Assembly (NCBI GenBank): GCA_030705665.1
Contig: JAUZQA010000325.1
Location: 1-5,143, forward strand
Direction of reading: 5' to 3'
DNA length: 5,143 bases
Source of the DNA: Bacillota bacterium
Lineage (GTDB): Bacteria > Bacillota > Bacilli > Bacillales_B > DSM-18226
Shown: in pieces, positions 1 through 5,123 of the stretch
How the letters are laid out: every line of letters begins with the position of its first letter
Numbering within the stretch: position 1 is the stretch's first letter
Notes under the pieces: generated by a model
Seen by the model: the letters and a program-made list of their open reading frames with translations, nothing else
Database searches by the model: none
What the model was told of the DNA's origin: nothing
Made by a program: the position numbers and the translations under genes

Positions 1-645
1 AATATAACAGAATTGGTTTTCATTTTAGACAAGAGTGGTTCAATGGCTGGGCTTGAAGCAGATACGATTGGCGGGTACAACGCTATGTTAAAAAAACAAC
101 AAAAGGCAGAAGGTGTGGCTATCGTTACCACCGTATTATTCAATCATGATTATGAATTATTACATGATCGGATTAATATTAGAGGAATTTCTCCCATTAC
201 CAGTGAAGATTATGAGGTAGGGGGCACCACTGCCTTACTTGATGCCATTGGCTTTACCATCCAAAAAATCGTGAATGTTCAAAAAAGAACACATGAGGAT
301 GAACGGGCCAATAAGGTGCTATTCGTCATTACAACAGACGGGTTGGAAAATACCAGCCACAAGTTTACAGCCTCACAAATTAAAAAAATGGTTCAGTATC
401 AAAAAGAAAAATATGACTGGGAATTCATGTTCTTAGGTGCGAATATTGATGCCATCTCAACAGCCGAACAATTTGGGATTGACGAGGACTTTGCCGTTGA
501 TTACCATGCCGATCAAATGGGAACACAATTAAATTATGAAGTTGTAAGCGAGGCTGTCATGAAGATACGCAGCGGTAAGAAAATTGATCGCAGCTGGAAG
601 GAAGAAATTGAACGAGACTATCATCGCCGATCTGGAAAACGATAA
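1..645 (+). CDS. VWA domain protein (5' end cut off)
   Basis: The reading frame is open from base 1, so the gene enters from the left; 214 residues are visible and the true start is probably one or a few codons upstream, because the family usually begins right before the first beta-strand. The frame opens with NITELVFILDKSGSMAG, a von Willebrand factor A fold with a metal-ion-dependent adhesion site (MIDAS). The MIDAS elements are present in order: DxSxS (visible residues 10-14), the threonine in GGTTALLDA (about 76-77) and the aspartate in TTDGLEN (about 113). VWA domains bind a divalent metal and usually mediate protein-protein contact. There is no signal peptide or membrane segment in the visible part, so a cytoplasmic protein is likely, and the domain fills almost the whole protein. 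The partner and process are unknown. The fold call is solid; any specific role is not. Confidence 0.88.
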   Translation, partial: NITELVFILDKSGSMAGLEADTIGGYNAMLKKQQKAEGVAIVTTVLFNHDYELLHDRINIRGISPITSEDYEVGGTTALLDAIGFTIQKIVNVQKRTHEDERANKVLFVITTDGLENTSHKFTASQIKKMVQYQKEKYDWEFMFLGANIDAISTAEQFGIDEDFAVDYHADQMGTQLNYEVVSEAVMKIRSGKKIDRSWKEEIERDYHRRSGKR

Positions 646-668
646 AAATAATATATTCGCAGAAGCAA

Positions 669-698
669 AAAAAGATTTGGCCCTCACTTGATCTTTTT
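669..698 (+). other. weak A/T hairpin after VWA gene
   Basis: AAAAAGAT (669-676) can pair with ATCTTTTT (691-698) across a 14-base loop, about 25 bases past the VWA stop codon. The stem is A/T rich with only one G-C pair, so it is a poor terminator. The longer repeat at 706-759 is the better candidate for ending this transcript. Confidence 0.2.
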
Positions 699-705
699 AT
701 ACCAT

Positions 706-759
706 GAGGCTGATTCAAAATGTCGTTAAAGGATGACTTTTTGAATCAGCCTCGTTTTT
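706..759 (+). terminator. 15-bp perfect inverted repeat with T-run; terminator of the VWA gene
   Basis: GAGGCTGATTCAAAA (706-720) is exactly complementary to TTTTGAATCAGCCTC (739-753), with an 18-base loop, and is followed by GTTTTT (754-759). Inside the loop GTC (722-724) and GAC (735-737) could pair further. The position, 60 bases past the VWA stop, and the T-run fit intrinsic termination. The arms are longer than terminators usually need and, from memory, GAGGCTGA-TCAAAA hairpins recur between genes in many Bacillaceae, so it may also belong to a dispersed repeat family. Confidence 0.72.
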
Positions 760-972
760 AATTTAAGGAAAAGTTAATTTTAGAATTTTATAATAATTCA
801 GCGAGTTTGATCGCCCTGTTCTTTAGAATTAATGAAATTGTAATAGAGTGTAAAAAGAAATTTTATTCACATGCAAATTATGACAAATTCTATCCTGTTC
901 GATCTACTAAAATAAACATACTACTGATAACTTCGAAAAACGCGAGACAATCAGGTGAACGGAGTGAGGGTA
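760..972 (+). other. intergenic leader region before the large L,D-transpeptidase, no clear promoter
   Basis: This is the rest of the 327-base gap between the VWA gene and the large transpeptidase. It is very A/T rich. It holds a perfect -10-like TATAAT (789-794) with no recognisable -35 at 16-18 bases, and a weak pair TTGTAA (838-843) / TTTTAT (861-866) with 17 bases between. A tiny stem GCGA/TCGC (801-814) is visible but not convincing. I see no riboswitch fold, tRNA or small gene with a ribosome binding site. The promoter of the downstream gene must lie here, but I cannot choose it with confidence. Confidence 0.3.
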
Positions 973-2424
973 ATGGAAAATGGAATACGTGAAATAGTTG
1001 AAGAAGTGGGAGATAAAAGGTCCGATCCTTATAAATGGACAAGTGGATGGAAAATTGGACTCGGAATTGGCGGGATTATTGTGGCAGGTGCACTTGCAAT
1101 TGGGGGCCTCTCCTATTACCAAACCACCCGATTTAATTCACAAGTGACCATTAATGGCATAAGCGTCGGTGGACTGGGGGCTAATCAGGCATTACAAAAG
1201 CTAAGCTCCTCAATCCTAAAAAACGAGGTCTATGTTGGTAAAGACAAAATTTATGATGGAAAAGATACAAAAATTGGGTTTACGAACACGGATTTGTCTA
1301 GCGTGAAGAAAATATTAAAAAGCCAAGAGACATTTTGGCCTTCCTCAAAGGCCATAAATTTTTCTCTGACACCAATCAAAGTGGATCAACATCAAAGTGA
1401 AGTCGAGAAAAGCGAAATCGAAAACAAACTCCAGGAAATGAATAAGAGTTTAAAAGCACCCCAAGATGCGGCGGCTCATTTGGAACAGGGTAAAATTGTG
1501 ATTACGAAAAGTAGTAATGGAGATCAATATGACATCTCTAAATTGCTAAAAGATTATGAGAAACAGGGATACGAAAGTGTCATCCACCTGAATCCCCAAT
1601 ACATACAGCCAGTAAAAGAAAACAGTCCGATTGTGAAAAAGCAAGAGAAGTCACTGCAAGATCTCCTGGAGCGGACAGTAAGCTACACGGTACAGGGCCA
1701 AGTGTATACAATAAAAGGCAGTGATGTCATTAAAAATGGTTCTATAACAAACGATGGGCAGTTTACCATTGACCCAAGCAATATTAAAAATGTGATAACG
1801 AATATTAATGCTTCACAATCAACGTTAAATAAAAATTTCCAGTTTAAGACCCATACAGGTTCTGTTATTACTGTTAAAGGACAAACGTATGGCTGGGCCC
1901 TGGATGTTGAAAAAGAAACAAATCAGATTCAGAATGCCTTTGAAAAAGGTCAAAATGCAATCACTGCTTCTAATTTTTATGGGAATGGCTGGAACAAAAA
2001 AGCGATCGGCCTGAATAACACTACCAACAATGGAATCGGTGACACCTATGCGGAAGTATCGATTCAAGATCAACAGATTTGGCTTTATCGAAACGGTCAA
2101 ATGATACTCACGACTAATGTTGTAACCGGCAGACAGGACGTTGGTGAAAGTACACATCCAGGTGTGTGGTATATCCTTTATAAAGAATCACCGTCAATCC
2201 TCAAGGGCAGTGAATATGGCATGGCAAATTATAGTGTTCCAGTATCGTATTGGGCTCCTTTTACAAATGACGGGGAAGGATTCCACGATGCCAGCTGGCG
2301 GAAAAACTGGTCAAATACGGCATATATTCATAATGGTTCTGGTGGTTGCGTTAACACCCCGCCAAGCATCATGCAAACAGTCTATAACAATCTAAGTGCG
2401 GACGAACCGGTTATTGTTTATTAA
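973..2424 (+). CDS. membrane-anchored L,D-transpeptidase with peptidoglycan-binding repeats (YkuD family)
   Basis: Predicted to form 3-3 cross-links (or attach groups) in peptidoglycan outside the membrane, working on the tetrapeptide stem. The ATG at 973 is preferred over in-frame GTGs at 955 and 964 because GGAG (961-964) sits 8 bases upstream; this gives 483 residues. Residues 1-26 are polar and cytoplasmic, 27-49 form one glycine-rich membrane helix, about 53-350 are two divergent repeats of the PG_binding_4/VanW-associated type (for example NSQVTINGISVGG near 55 and YGWALDVEKE near 310), and 359-483 are the YkuD catalytic domain. Catalytic His438 and Cys459 stand 21 residues apart, as I recall for Enterococcus faecium Ldtfm, and the architecture matches that enzyme. 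The active-site motif reads SGGCVN rather than the common SHGCVN. It is followed by its own terminator and then by a second L,D-transpeptidase on the same strand. Confidence 0.9.
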   Translation: MENGIREIVEEVGDKRSDPYKWTSGWKIGLGIGGIIVAGALAIGGLSYYQTTRFNSQVTINGISVGGLGANQALQKLSSSILKNEVYVGKDKIYDGKDTKIGFTNTDLSSVKKILKSQETFWPSSKAINFSLTPIKVDQHQSEVEKSEIENKLQEMNKSLKAPQDAAAHLEQGKIVITKSSNGDQYDISKLLKDYEKQGYESVIHLNPQYIQPVKENSPIVKKQEKSLQDLLERTVSYTVQGQVYTIKGSDVIKNGSITNDGQFTIDPSNIKNVITNINASQSTLNKNFQFKTHTGSVITVKGQTYGWALDVEKETNQIQNAFEKGQNAITASNFYGNGWNKKAIGLNNTTNNGIGDTYAEVSIQDQQIWLYRNGQMILTTNVVTGRQDVGESTHPGVWYILYKESPSILKGSEYGMANYSVPVSYWAPFTNDGEGFHDASWRKNWSNTAYIHNGSGGCVNTPPSIMQTVYNNLSADEPVIVY

Positions 2425-2439
2425 AAAAATAGATAAGCG

Positions 2440-2476
2440 AAAAGGGCTTTGAGGATTATTACTCTGAGCCTTTTTT
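2440..2476 (+). terminator. intrinsic terminator between the two transpeptidase genes
   Basis: AAAAGGGCTTTGAG (2440-2453) pairs with CTCTGAGCCTTTTT (2462-2475) around an 8-base loop, with two G-T wobbles and one T-T mismatch, and ends in six Ts (2471-2476). It starts 16 bases after the stop codon of the large transpeptidase. Because the next gene begins only 47 bases further on with no good promoter, this hairpin may act as a partial (attenuating) terminator. Confidence 0.75.
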
Positions 2477-2523
2477 CTGCAAATGGTGCCAGGTTTATAA
2501 AAAGTAGAGAGAAGGGATGCAGA

Positions 2524-3105
2524 ATGTATAAACTTCCCCTATTATTCAAAATAGCTTTGGGGCTTTTAGCAGCAAGTTTCACTTTTCTATTTGGATTTTA
2601 TAACTCTCATGTACCAAGCCATACAAACAAGCACCAGGTAAACAGTGTGAAAAATGTTAATACTGTTAATTGGTTAAAGCCTTCTGGAGGGGCTTATCCA
2701 GTCATAGGCCAAAATGATTCGATTTGGATAAAAGTTTCTAAAGAAAAACAAAGAGTATTTATTATGAAGGGAAATAAGACAATCTACACTATGATCTGTT
2801 CTACTGGTTTAGATATTAATCCCGACACATCTACTCCTGAAGGAACCTTTTATATTCAGAAGGAAAGAGGGACAAGCTTTTATAATGCAAGTGAAAAAGA
2901 AGGGGCGAAATACTGGGTTTCATGGAAAAACCATGGAGAGTTTTTATTTCACTCTGTTGCAATGGACAAAAACGGTAATGTGATTCAAAGTGAAGCAAAG
3001 AAGCTAGGCCATAAGGCATCACATGGTTGTGTTCGTCTGGCTGTTCCTGATGCAAAATGGATATATGATCATATACGATACAAAACTAAGGTTGTAGTCA
3101 GCTGA
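2524..3105 (+). CDS. small L,D-transpeptidase, YciB-like (YkuD family)
   Basis: A 193-residue extracytoplasmic enzyme predicted to cross-link or modify peptidoglycan stems. ATG 2524 is chosen because AAGGGA (2512-2517) lies 6 bases upstream; the frame is open further up to a TTG at 2449, but that codon lies inside the preceding terminator. Residues 8-26 form a membrane anchor or uncleaved signal, 27-60 a polar linker, and about 67-193 the YkuD domain. The catalytic signature is complete: His143, then Ser166-His167-Gly168-Cys169 in ASHGCVRL. The pieces TPEGTFYIQ, GTSFYNAS and YWVSWKNHGEFLFHS resemble B. subtilis YciB as I remember it. It is not a duplicate of the upstream enzyme: it lacks the peptidoglycan-binding repeats and has a different histidine-to-cysteine spacing (26 versus 21). 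No clear promoter lies between it and the upstream terminator, and no clear terminator follows it. Confidence 0.92.
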   Translation: MYKLPLLFKIALGLLAASFTFLFGFYNSHVPSHTNKHQVNSVKNVNTVNWLKPSGGAYPVIGQNDSIWIKVSKEKQRVFIMKGNKTIYTMICSTGLDINPDTSTPEGTFYIQKERGTSFYNASEKEGAKYWVSWKNHGEFLFHSVAMDKNGNVIQSEAKKLGHKASHGCVRLAVPDAKWIYDHIRYKTKVVVS

Positions 3106-3147
3106 CAAAAAAAAAGATTATTTTGCAAGTAAAAAAAATGCAGCTAT

Positions 3148-3176
3148 TGATATTACTCCTAAAAACTTGTTATAAT
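3148..3176 (+). promoter_or_regulatory. sigma-A promoter of yabR
   Basis: TTGATA (3148-3153) and a perfect TATAAT (3171-3176) are separated by exactly 17 bases, and TG at 3168-3169 forms an extended -10 (TGTTATAAT). A-rich runs just upstream (3107-3138) could act as an UP element. Transcription would start near 3183, giving a leader of about 33 bases. This is the best promoter in the window. Confidence 0.85.
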
Positions 3177-3215
3177 ATAGTTGTTTTAACATTTTTGAGG
3201 GGGAACATCATTTTT

Positions 3216-3665
3216 ATGTCAGTTGAAATTGGTAGTAAAGTACAAGGTAAAGTAACAGGAATTACTAATTTTGGAGCTTTTGTGGAGTTACCGGGAGGAT
3301 CAAATGGTCTAGTGCATATCAGTGAAGTTGCTGATAGTTATGTAAAAGATGTGAATGACCATCTTAAAATAGGTGACATGATTTTAGTAAAAGTCCTCAG
3401 TGAGAAAGATGGAAAAGTTGCGTTGTCAATTAAAAAAGCAATAGATCGACCAGAAGGACAGACCTCTTCTTATGGACAGCGCCCACAACGCCAAGGAAGA
3501 GCTGATAGTCGCTCAAAAGACTTTCGTTCAAAAGGTAATTTCAAACCAAAGGAAAGCTTTGAAGATAAAATCAGCCGTTATTTAAAGACAAGTGAAGAGA
3601 ATTTGTCTACCCTCAAAAAGAACACTGGTGCAAAACAAGGTGGCAGAGGCGGAAGACGCGGATAA
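3216..3665 (+). CDS. yabR: S1-domain RNA-binding protein YabR
   Basis: A 149-residue cytoplasmic protein. Residues 1-77 form a single S1 (OB-fold) RNA-binding domain of the polynucleotide phosphorylase/S1 type, with the typical GKVTGITNFGAFVEL and GLVHISEVAD segments. Residues 78-112 are a flexible, strongly basic Q/R/S-rich linker. Residues 113-140 (ESFEDKISRYLKTSEENL onward) form a short, probably helical module, and the tail is GGRGGRRG. The C-terminal module together with the S1 core points to YabR rather than the related general stress protein 13 (YugI). The start at 3216 follows GAGGGGG (3197-3203) with a slightly long 12-base spacer; no better in-frame start exists. It has its own strong promoter and terminator, so it looks monocistronic. 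In B. subtilis yabR lies beside divIC, tRNA genes and spoIIE, none of which are seen here, so a paralogue is possible. The precise cellular role of the family is poorly defined. Confidence 0.85.
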   Translation: MSVEIGSKVQGKVTGITNFGAFVELPGGSNGLVHISEVADSYVKDVNDHLKIGDMILVKVLSEKDGKVALSIKKAIDRPEGQTSSYGQRPQRQGRADSRSKDFRSKGNFKPKESFEDKISRYLKTSEENLSTLKKNTGAKQGGRGGRRG

Positions 3666-3689
3666 TCTCCAACACTTTTTTAAACTCTC

Positions 3690-3726
3690 AAAAAGGCAAG
3701 CCTGTAATCCGGCTTGCCTTTTTTTT
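3690..3726 (+). terminator. strong terminator of yabR, probably bidirectional
   Basis: AAAAAGGCAAGCC (3690-3702) pairs perfectly with GGCTTGCCTTTTT (3711-3723), with an 8-base loop and eight Ts (3719-3726). On the minus strand the hairpin is followed by five Ts, so it can also end the convergent gene whose stop codon is at 3763-3765. Confidence 0.93.
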
Positions 3727-3762
3727 ACTTAATTCAAAAAACTGTACAATATCAGAGCATTC

Positions 3763-4056
3763 TTAGAGCTCCCAAGGAGGAAAGTCATCGTTTTTTTGTT
3801 TCTCATAATTTTTCATTCTGGAGTATGCGTTTCCCAGTTTAGACACTATAAATCCTTGAGGACTGGAGGTTTGTATGGAGTCGTTTAACTCTTGAATTCT
3901 ACAATTGGCAAACAGGTTTGCAACCTCGGCTAAATTTTCAATTGTATCCATTAATTCTGGGTGGTCATTGTAATTTGATTTAGCAATAGAGTAAATATAA
4001 TCCAGTTTATTTCTAATAAGTTTAAGTGTTTCAATATCAAACTGTTTATTTTGCAT
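3763..4056 (-). CDS. small hypothetical protein, 97 residues
   Basis: I do not recognise this family. The ATG at 4056 is preferred because GAGGAG (4065-4070 on the minus strand) lies 8 bases upstream; a GTG at 4065 in the same frame overlaps that ribosome binding site and is unlikely. The protein is soluble, with no signal peptide or membrane helix, and appears mostly helical: residues 6-28 and 33-60 look like two amphipathic helices, with a further stretch at 68-86 and an acidic, proline-containing tail (NDDFPPWEL). The length, the good ribosome binding site and the shared terminator with yabR support a real gene. It is transcribed away from the next small gene (4252-4560); whether the two are linked is unknown. 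Confidence 0.72.
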   Translation of the reverse strand: MQNKQFDIETLKLIRNKLDYIYSIAKSNYNDHPELMDTIENLAEVANLFANCRIQELNDSIQTSSPQGFIVSKLGNAYSRMKNYEKQKNDDFPPWEL

Positions 4057-4251
4057 AGTTTTCACTCCTCATATAATAAGCATATGGGGATTAAAACAAT
4101 TAAGTACGGAAAAGGCAGAATAAAGGGAATAAGGAAGGATAATGAAGGCAATAAGTCCAACTTAGTCATTTAGAAAAAAATGGAGAATGGTTAGGCATTT
4201 ATCCAAGCATCCCAGCGTATGATATTCAGACATTAAAGGAGGGCAACAACC
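4057..4251. other. divergent intergenic region with purine-rich tract
   Basis: This 195-base gap separates two divergent small genes. On the plus strand 4105-4155 is strongly purine-biased and carries AATAA/GATAA steps at 4119, 4128, 4138 and 4150, spaced 9, 10 and 12 bases. No good -35/-10 pair is visible for the minus-strand gene: the only match (TTGTTT at 4094-4099, TTATAT at 4071-4076) directly abuts the ribosome binding site. For the plus-strand gene a weak -10 lies at 4218. Confidence 0.35.
4218..4223 (+). promoter_or_regulatory. possible -10 element of the 102-residue gene
   Basis: TATGAT (4218-4223) matches five of six bases of a sigma-A -10 and would place the start of transcription near 4230, just before the ribosome binding site at 4235-4243. 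No -35 is visible at 16-18 bases. Read differently, GCATT (4195-4199) plus 18 bases plus TATGATA faintly resembles a forespore sigma-G promoter. Both readings are weak. Confidence 0.22.
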
Positions 4252-4560
4252 ATGACCAGTGAAGAAGTGCGAAAGAAAGTGGAGAGTATCGTTCATCCGA
4301 AGGTCCGGAATATCATAAGAATTTGTGTGGAACATGGTTGTAGGTTCAGACAACACCCAAGCAATCCTAATTTATTAAATCTGTTTGATCCGGTACGGAG
4401 AAAAACAATTATAGGGGATATAAATCCTTTAAGCCAAAGAGGATATTTTACGCTAGAAGCAAAGAATGGAAGGTTTAAATCCTTTAGAAATGAACTGATG
4501 GGGTTGGATATCAATCAAGCAGATTTTGAAGAAAGCGTACTGAAACTGTTAAACCATTAG
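4252..4560 (+). CDS. small hypothetical protein, 102 residues
   Basis: I do not recognise this family. ATG 4252 follows AAAGGAGGG (4235-4243) at 8 bases, an almost ideal Bacillus ribosome binding site, and a terminator follows at 4621, so expression is likely. The protein is soluble and basic, with no signal or membrane segment. The predicted pattern is a long N-terminal helix (about 3-30) with Cys25 and Cys30 near its end, a central basic segment (RFRQHPSNPN, then FDPVRRKTIIGDINPL) that looks like beta-strands, and a C-terminal helix (about 86-101). The arginine and lysine content of 31-80 would allow nucleic-acid contact, but that is only a guess; no known helix-turn-helix or zinc motif is evident. 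Confidence 0.78.
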   Translation: MTSEEVRKKVESIVHPKVRNIIRICVEHGCRFRQHPSNPNLLNLFDPVRRKTIIGDINPLSQRGYFTLEAKNGRFKSFRNELMGLDINQADFEESVLKLLNH

Positions 4561-4620
4561 GTTAGCCCACAAAAGCACATCGTCTGTTCACAGGATTTTT
4601 TTACCATTTAAGGAACAAAA

Positions 4621-4648
4621 GCCTTGCTACTAGATAGCAAGGCTTTTT
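4621..4648 (+). terminator. terminator between convergent genes, probably bidirectional
   Basis: GCCTTGCTA (4621-4629) pairs perfectly with TAGCAAGGC (4635-4643) around a 5-base loop, followed by TTTTT (4644-4648) and preceded by AAAA (4617-4620). It lies 60 bases past the stop of the 102-residue gene. Read on the minus strand it ends in four Ts, 30 bases past the stop of the SET gene, so it can serve both. Confidence 0.9.
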
Positions 4649-4672
4649 AAAAAGCTAATTTTCTCCAGCTTA

Positions 4673-5074
4673 TTAATCATTGTTTGGATCTTTTTCTTTA
4701 TCGAACCAGAGCGGTTCCTTATCGTCAACAAAACCATTGTAGTTGATAAAGACCTCTTCTCCTGCTTTTATATCTTTGTAGGCATAGAAGTCAAATGTAT
4801 TGTTCGGAAAGTTAATCTCATATCTGGCATTAGGCTCATACGAATGATTAAAAAGCATACCATATCCAAGCAGGAGCGCAGTATGCTTACTGCCATACTC
4901 GAAAGCATAATCGGCTAGTAAAGTTTTTTCAATATGAACATGTTCCTCATTAGGGTAGGGGAGGACTGGAGCTTCATGGATCAGCTGACCTTTCGCTATA
5001 TCAACGGTTGCAAATACGCCACGATTAAATTCTCCATCACTTATGGAAGATGTTTTAATTTCTAAAATGTTCAT
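4673..5074 (-). CDS. stand-alone SET-domain protein
   Basis: A 133-residue soluble protein that is almost only a SET domain, the fold of many S-adenosylmethionine-dependent protein lysine methyltransferases. Visible hallmarks are NRGVFATVDIAKGQ (residues 17-30, the N-terminal G-x-G-like strand), FNHSYEPNA (75-83, matching the NHS-x-x-PN cofactor and knot motif) and AGEEVFINY (104-112, with the family's Glu-Glu and catalytic-type tyrosine). There is no post-SET cysteine cluster. The substrate is unknown; in bacteria such short SET proteins are rarely characterised. The start is taken as ATG 5074; an in-frame GTG at 5077 immediately before it is possible. The only ribosome binding site is a weak AGG (5079-5077) very close to the start. 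It converges on the 102-residue gene and shares its terminator. Confidence 0.88.
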   Translation of the reverse strand: MNILEIKTSSISDGEFNRGVFATVDIAKGQLIHEAPVLPYPNEEHVHIEKTLLADYAFEYGSKHTALLLGYGMLFNHSYEPNARYEINFPNNTFDFYAYKDIKAGEEVFINYNGFVDDKEPLWFDKEKDPNND

Positions 5075-5088
5075 CACCTGTAATTTCT

Positions 5089-5118
5089 ATAATATTTTTT
5101 ATCCCTAGGCTGTGTTAA
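5089..5118 (-). promoter_or_regulatory. possible promoter of the SET gene
   Basis: On the minus strand TTAACA (5118-5113) and TATTAT (5094-5089) are separated by 18 bases. Transcription would start near 5082, leaving a leader of only about 8 bases before ATG 5074, which fits the weak ribosome binding site but is unusually short. Confidence 0.4.
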
Positions 5119-5123
5119 ATTGG

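Noticed and set aside
807..992. Plus-strand open frame of 61 codons upstream of the large transpeptidase
   Set aside because: It starts with TTG without a ribosome binding site, has no recognisable composition or motif, and overlaps the better supported start at 973 in another frame.
1825..2157. Minus-strand open frame inside the large transpeptidase
   Set aside because: It lies fully antisense to a well supported enzyme; it has no ribosome binding site and no recognisable family.
2141..2395. Plus-strand open frame overlapping the catalytic domain of the large transpeptidase
   Set aside because: It is in a different frame from conserved catalytic motifs and is explained as a by-product of that coding sequence.
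2449..2523. N-terminal extension of the small transpeptidase to a TTG start
   Set aside because: The extension would be encoded by the terminator hairpin; ATG 2524 has a proper ribosome binding site and is followed at once by the membrane anchor.
3123..3215. N-terminal extension of yabR
   Set aside because: It would include the -35, extended -10 and ribosome binding site as codons; the S1 domain begins right at the ATG at 3216.
4065..4099. Promoter TTGTTT-17-TTATAT for the 97-residue minus-strand gene
   Set aside because: The -10 touches the ribosome binding site, so the transcript would start after it and lose an otherwise excellent GAGGAG.
4293..4514. Minus-strand open frame inside the 102-residue gene
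   Set aside because: It has no ribosome binding site and is antisense to a gene with a near-ideal one.
3763..4560. Toxin-antitoxin reading of the two small genes
   Set aside because: They are divergent and 195 bases apart, not co-transcribed or overlapping, and neither shows a known toxin or antitoxin motif.
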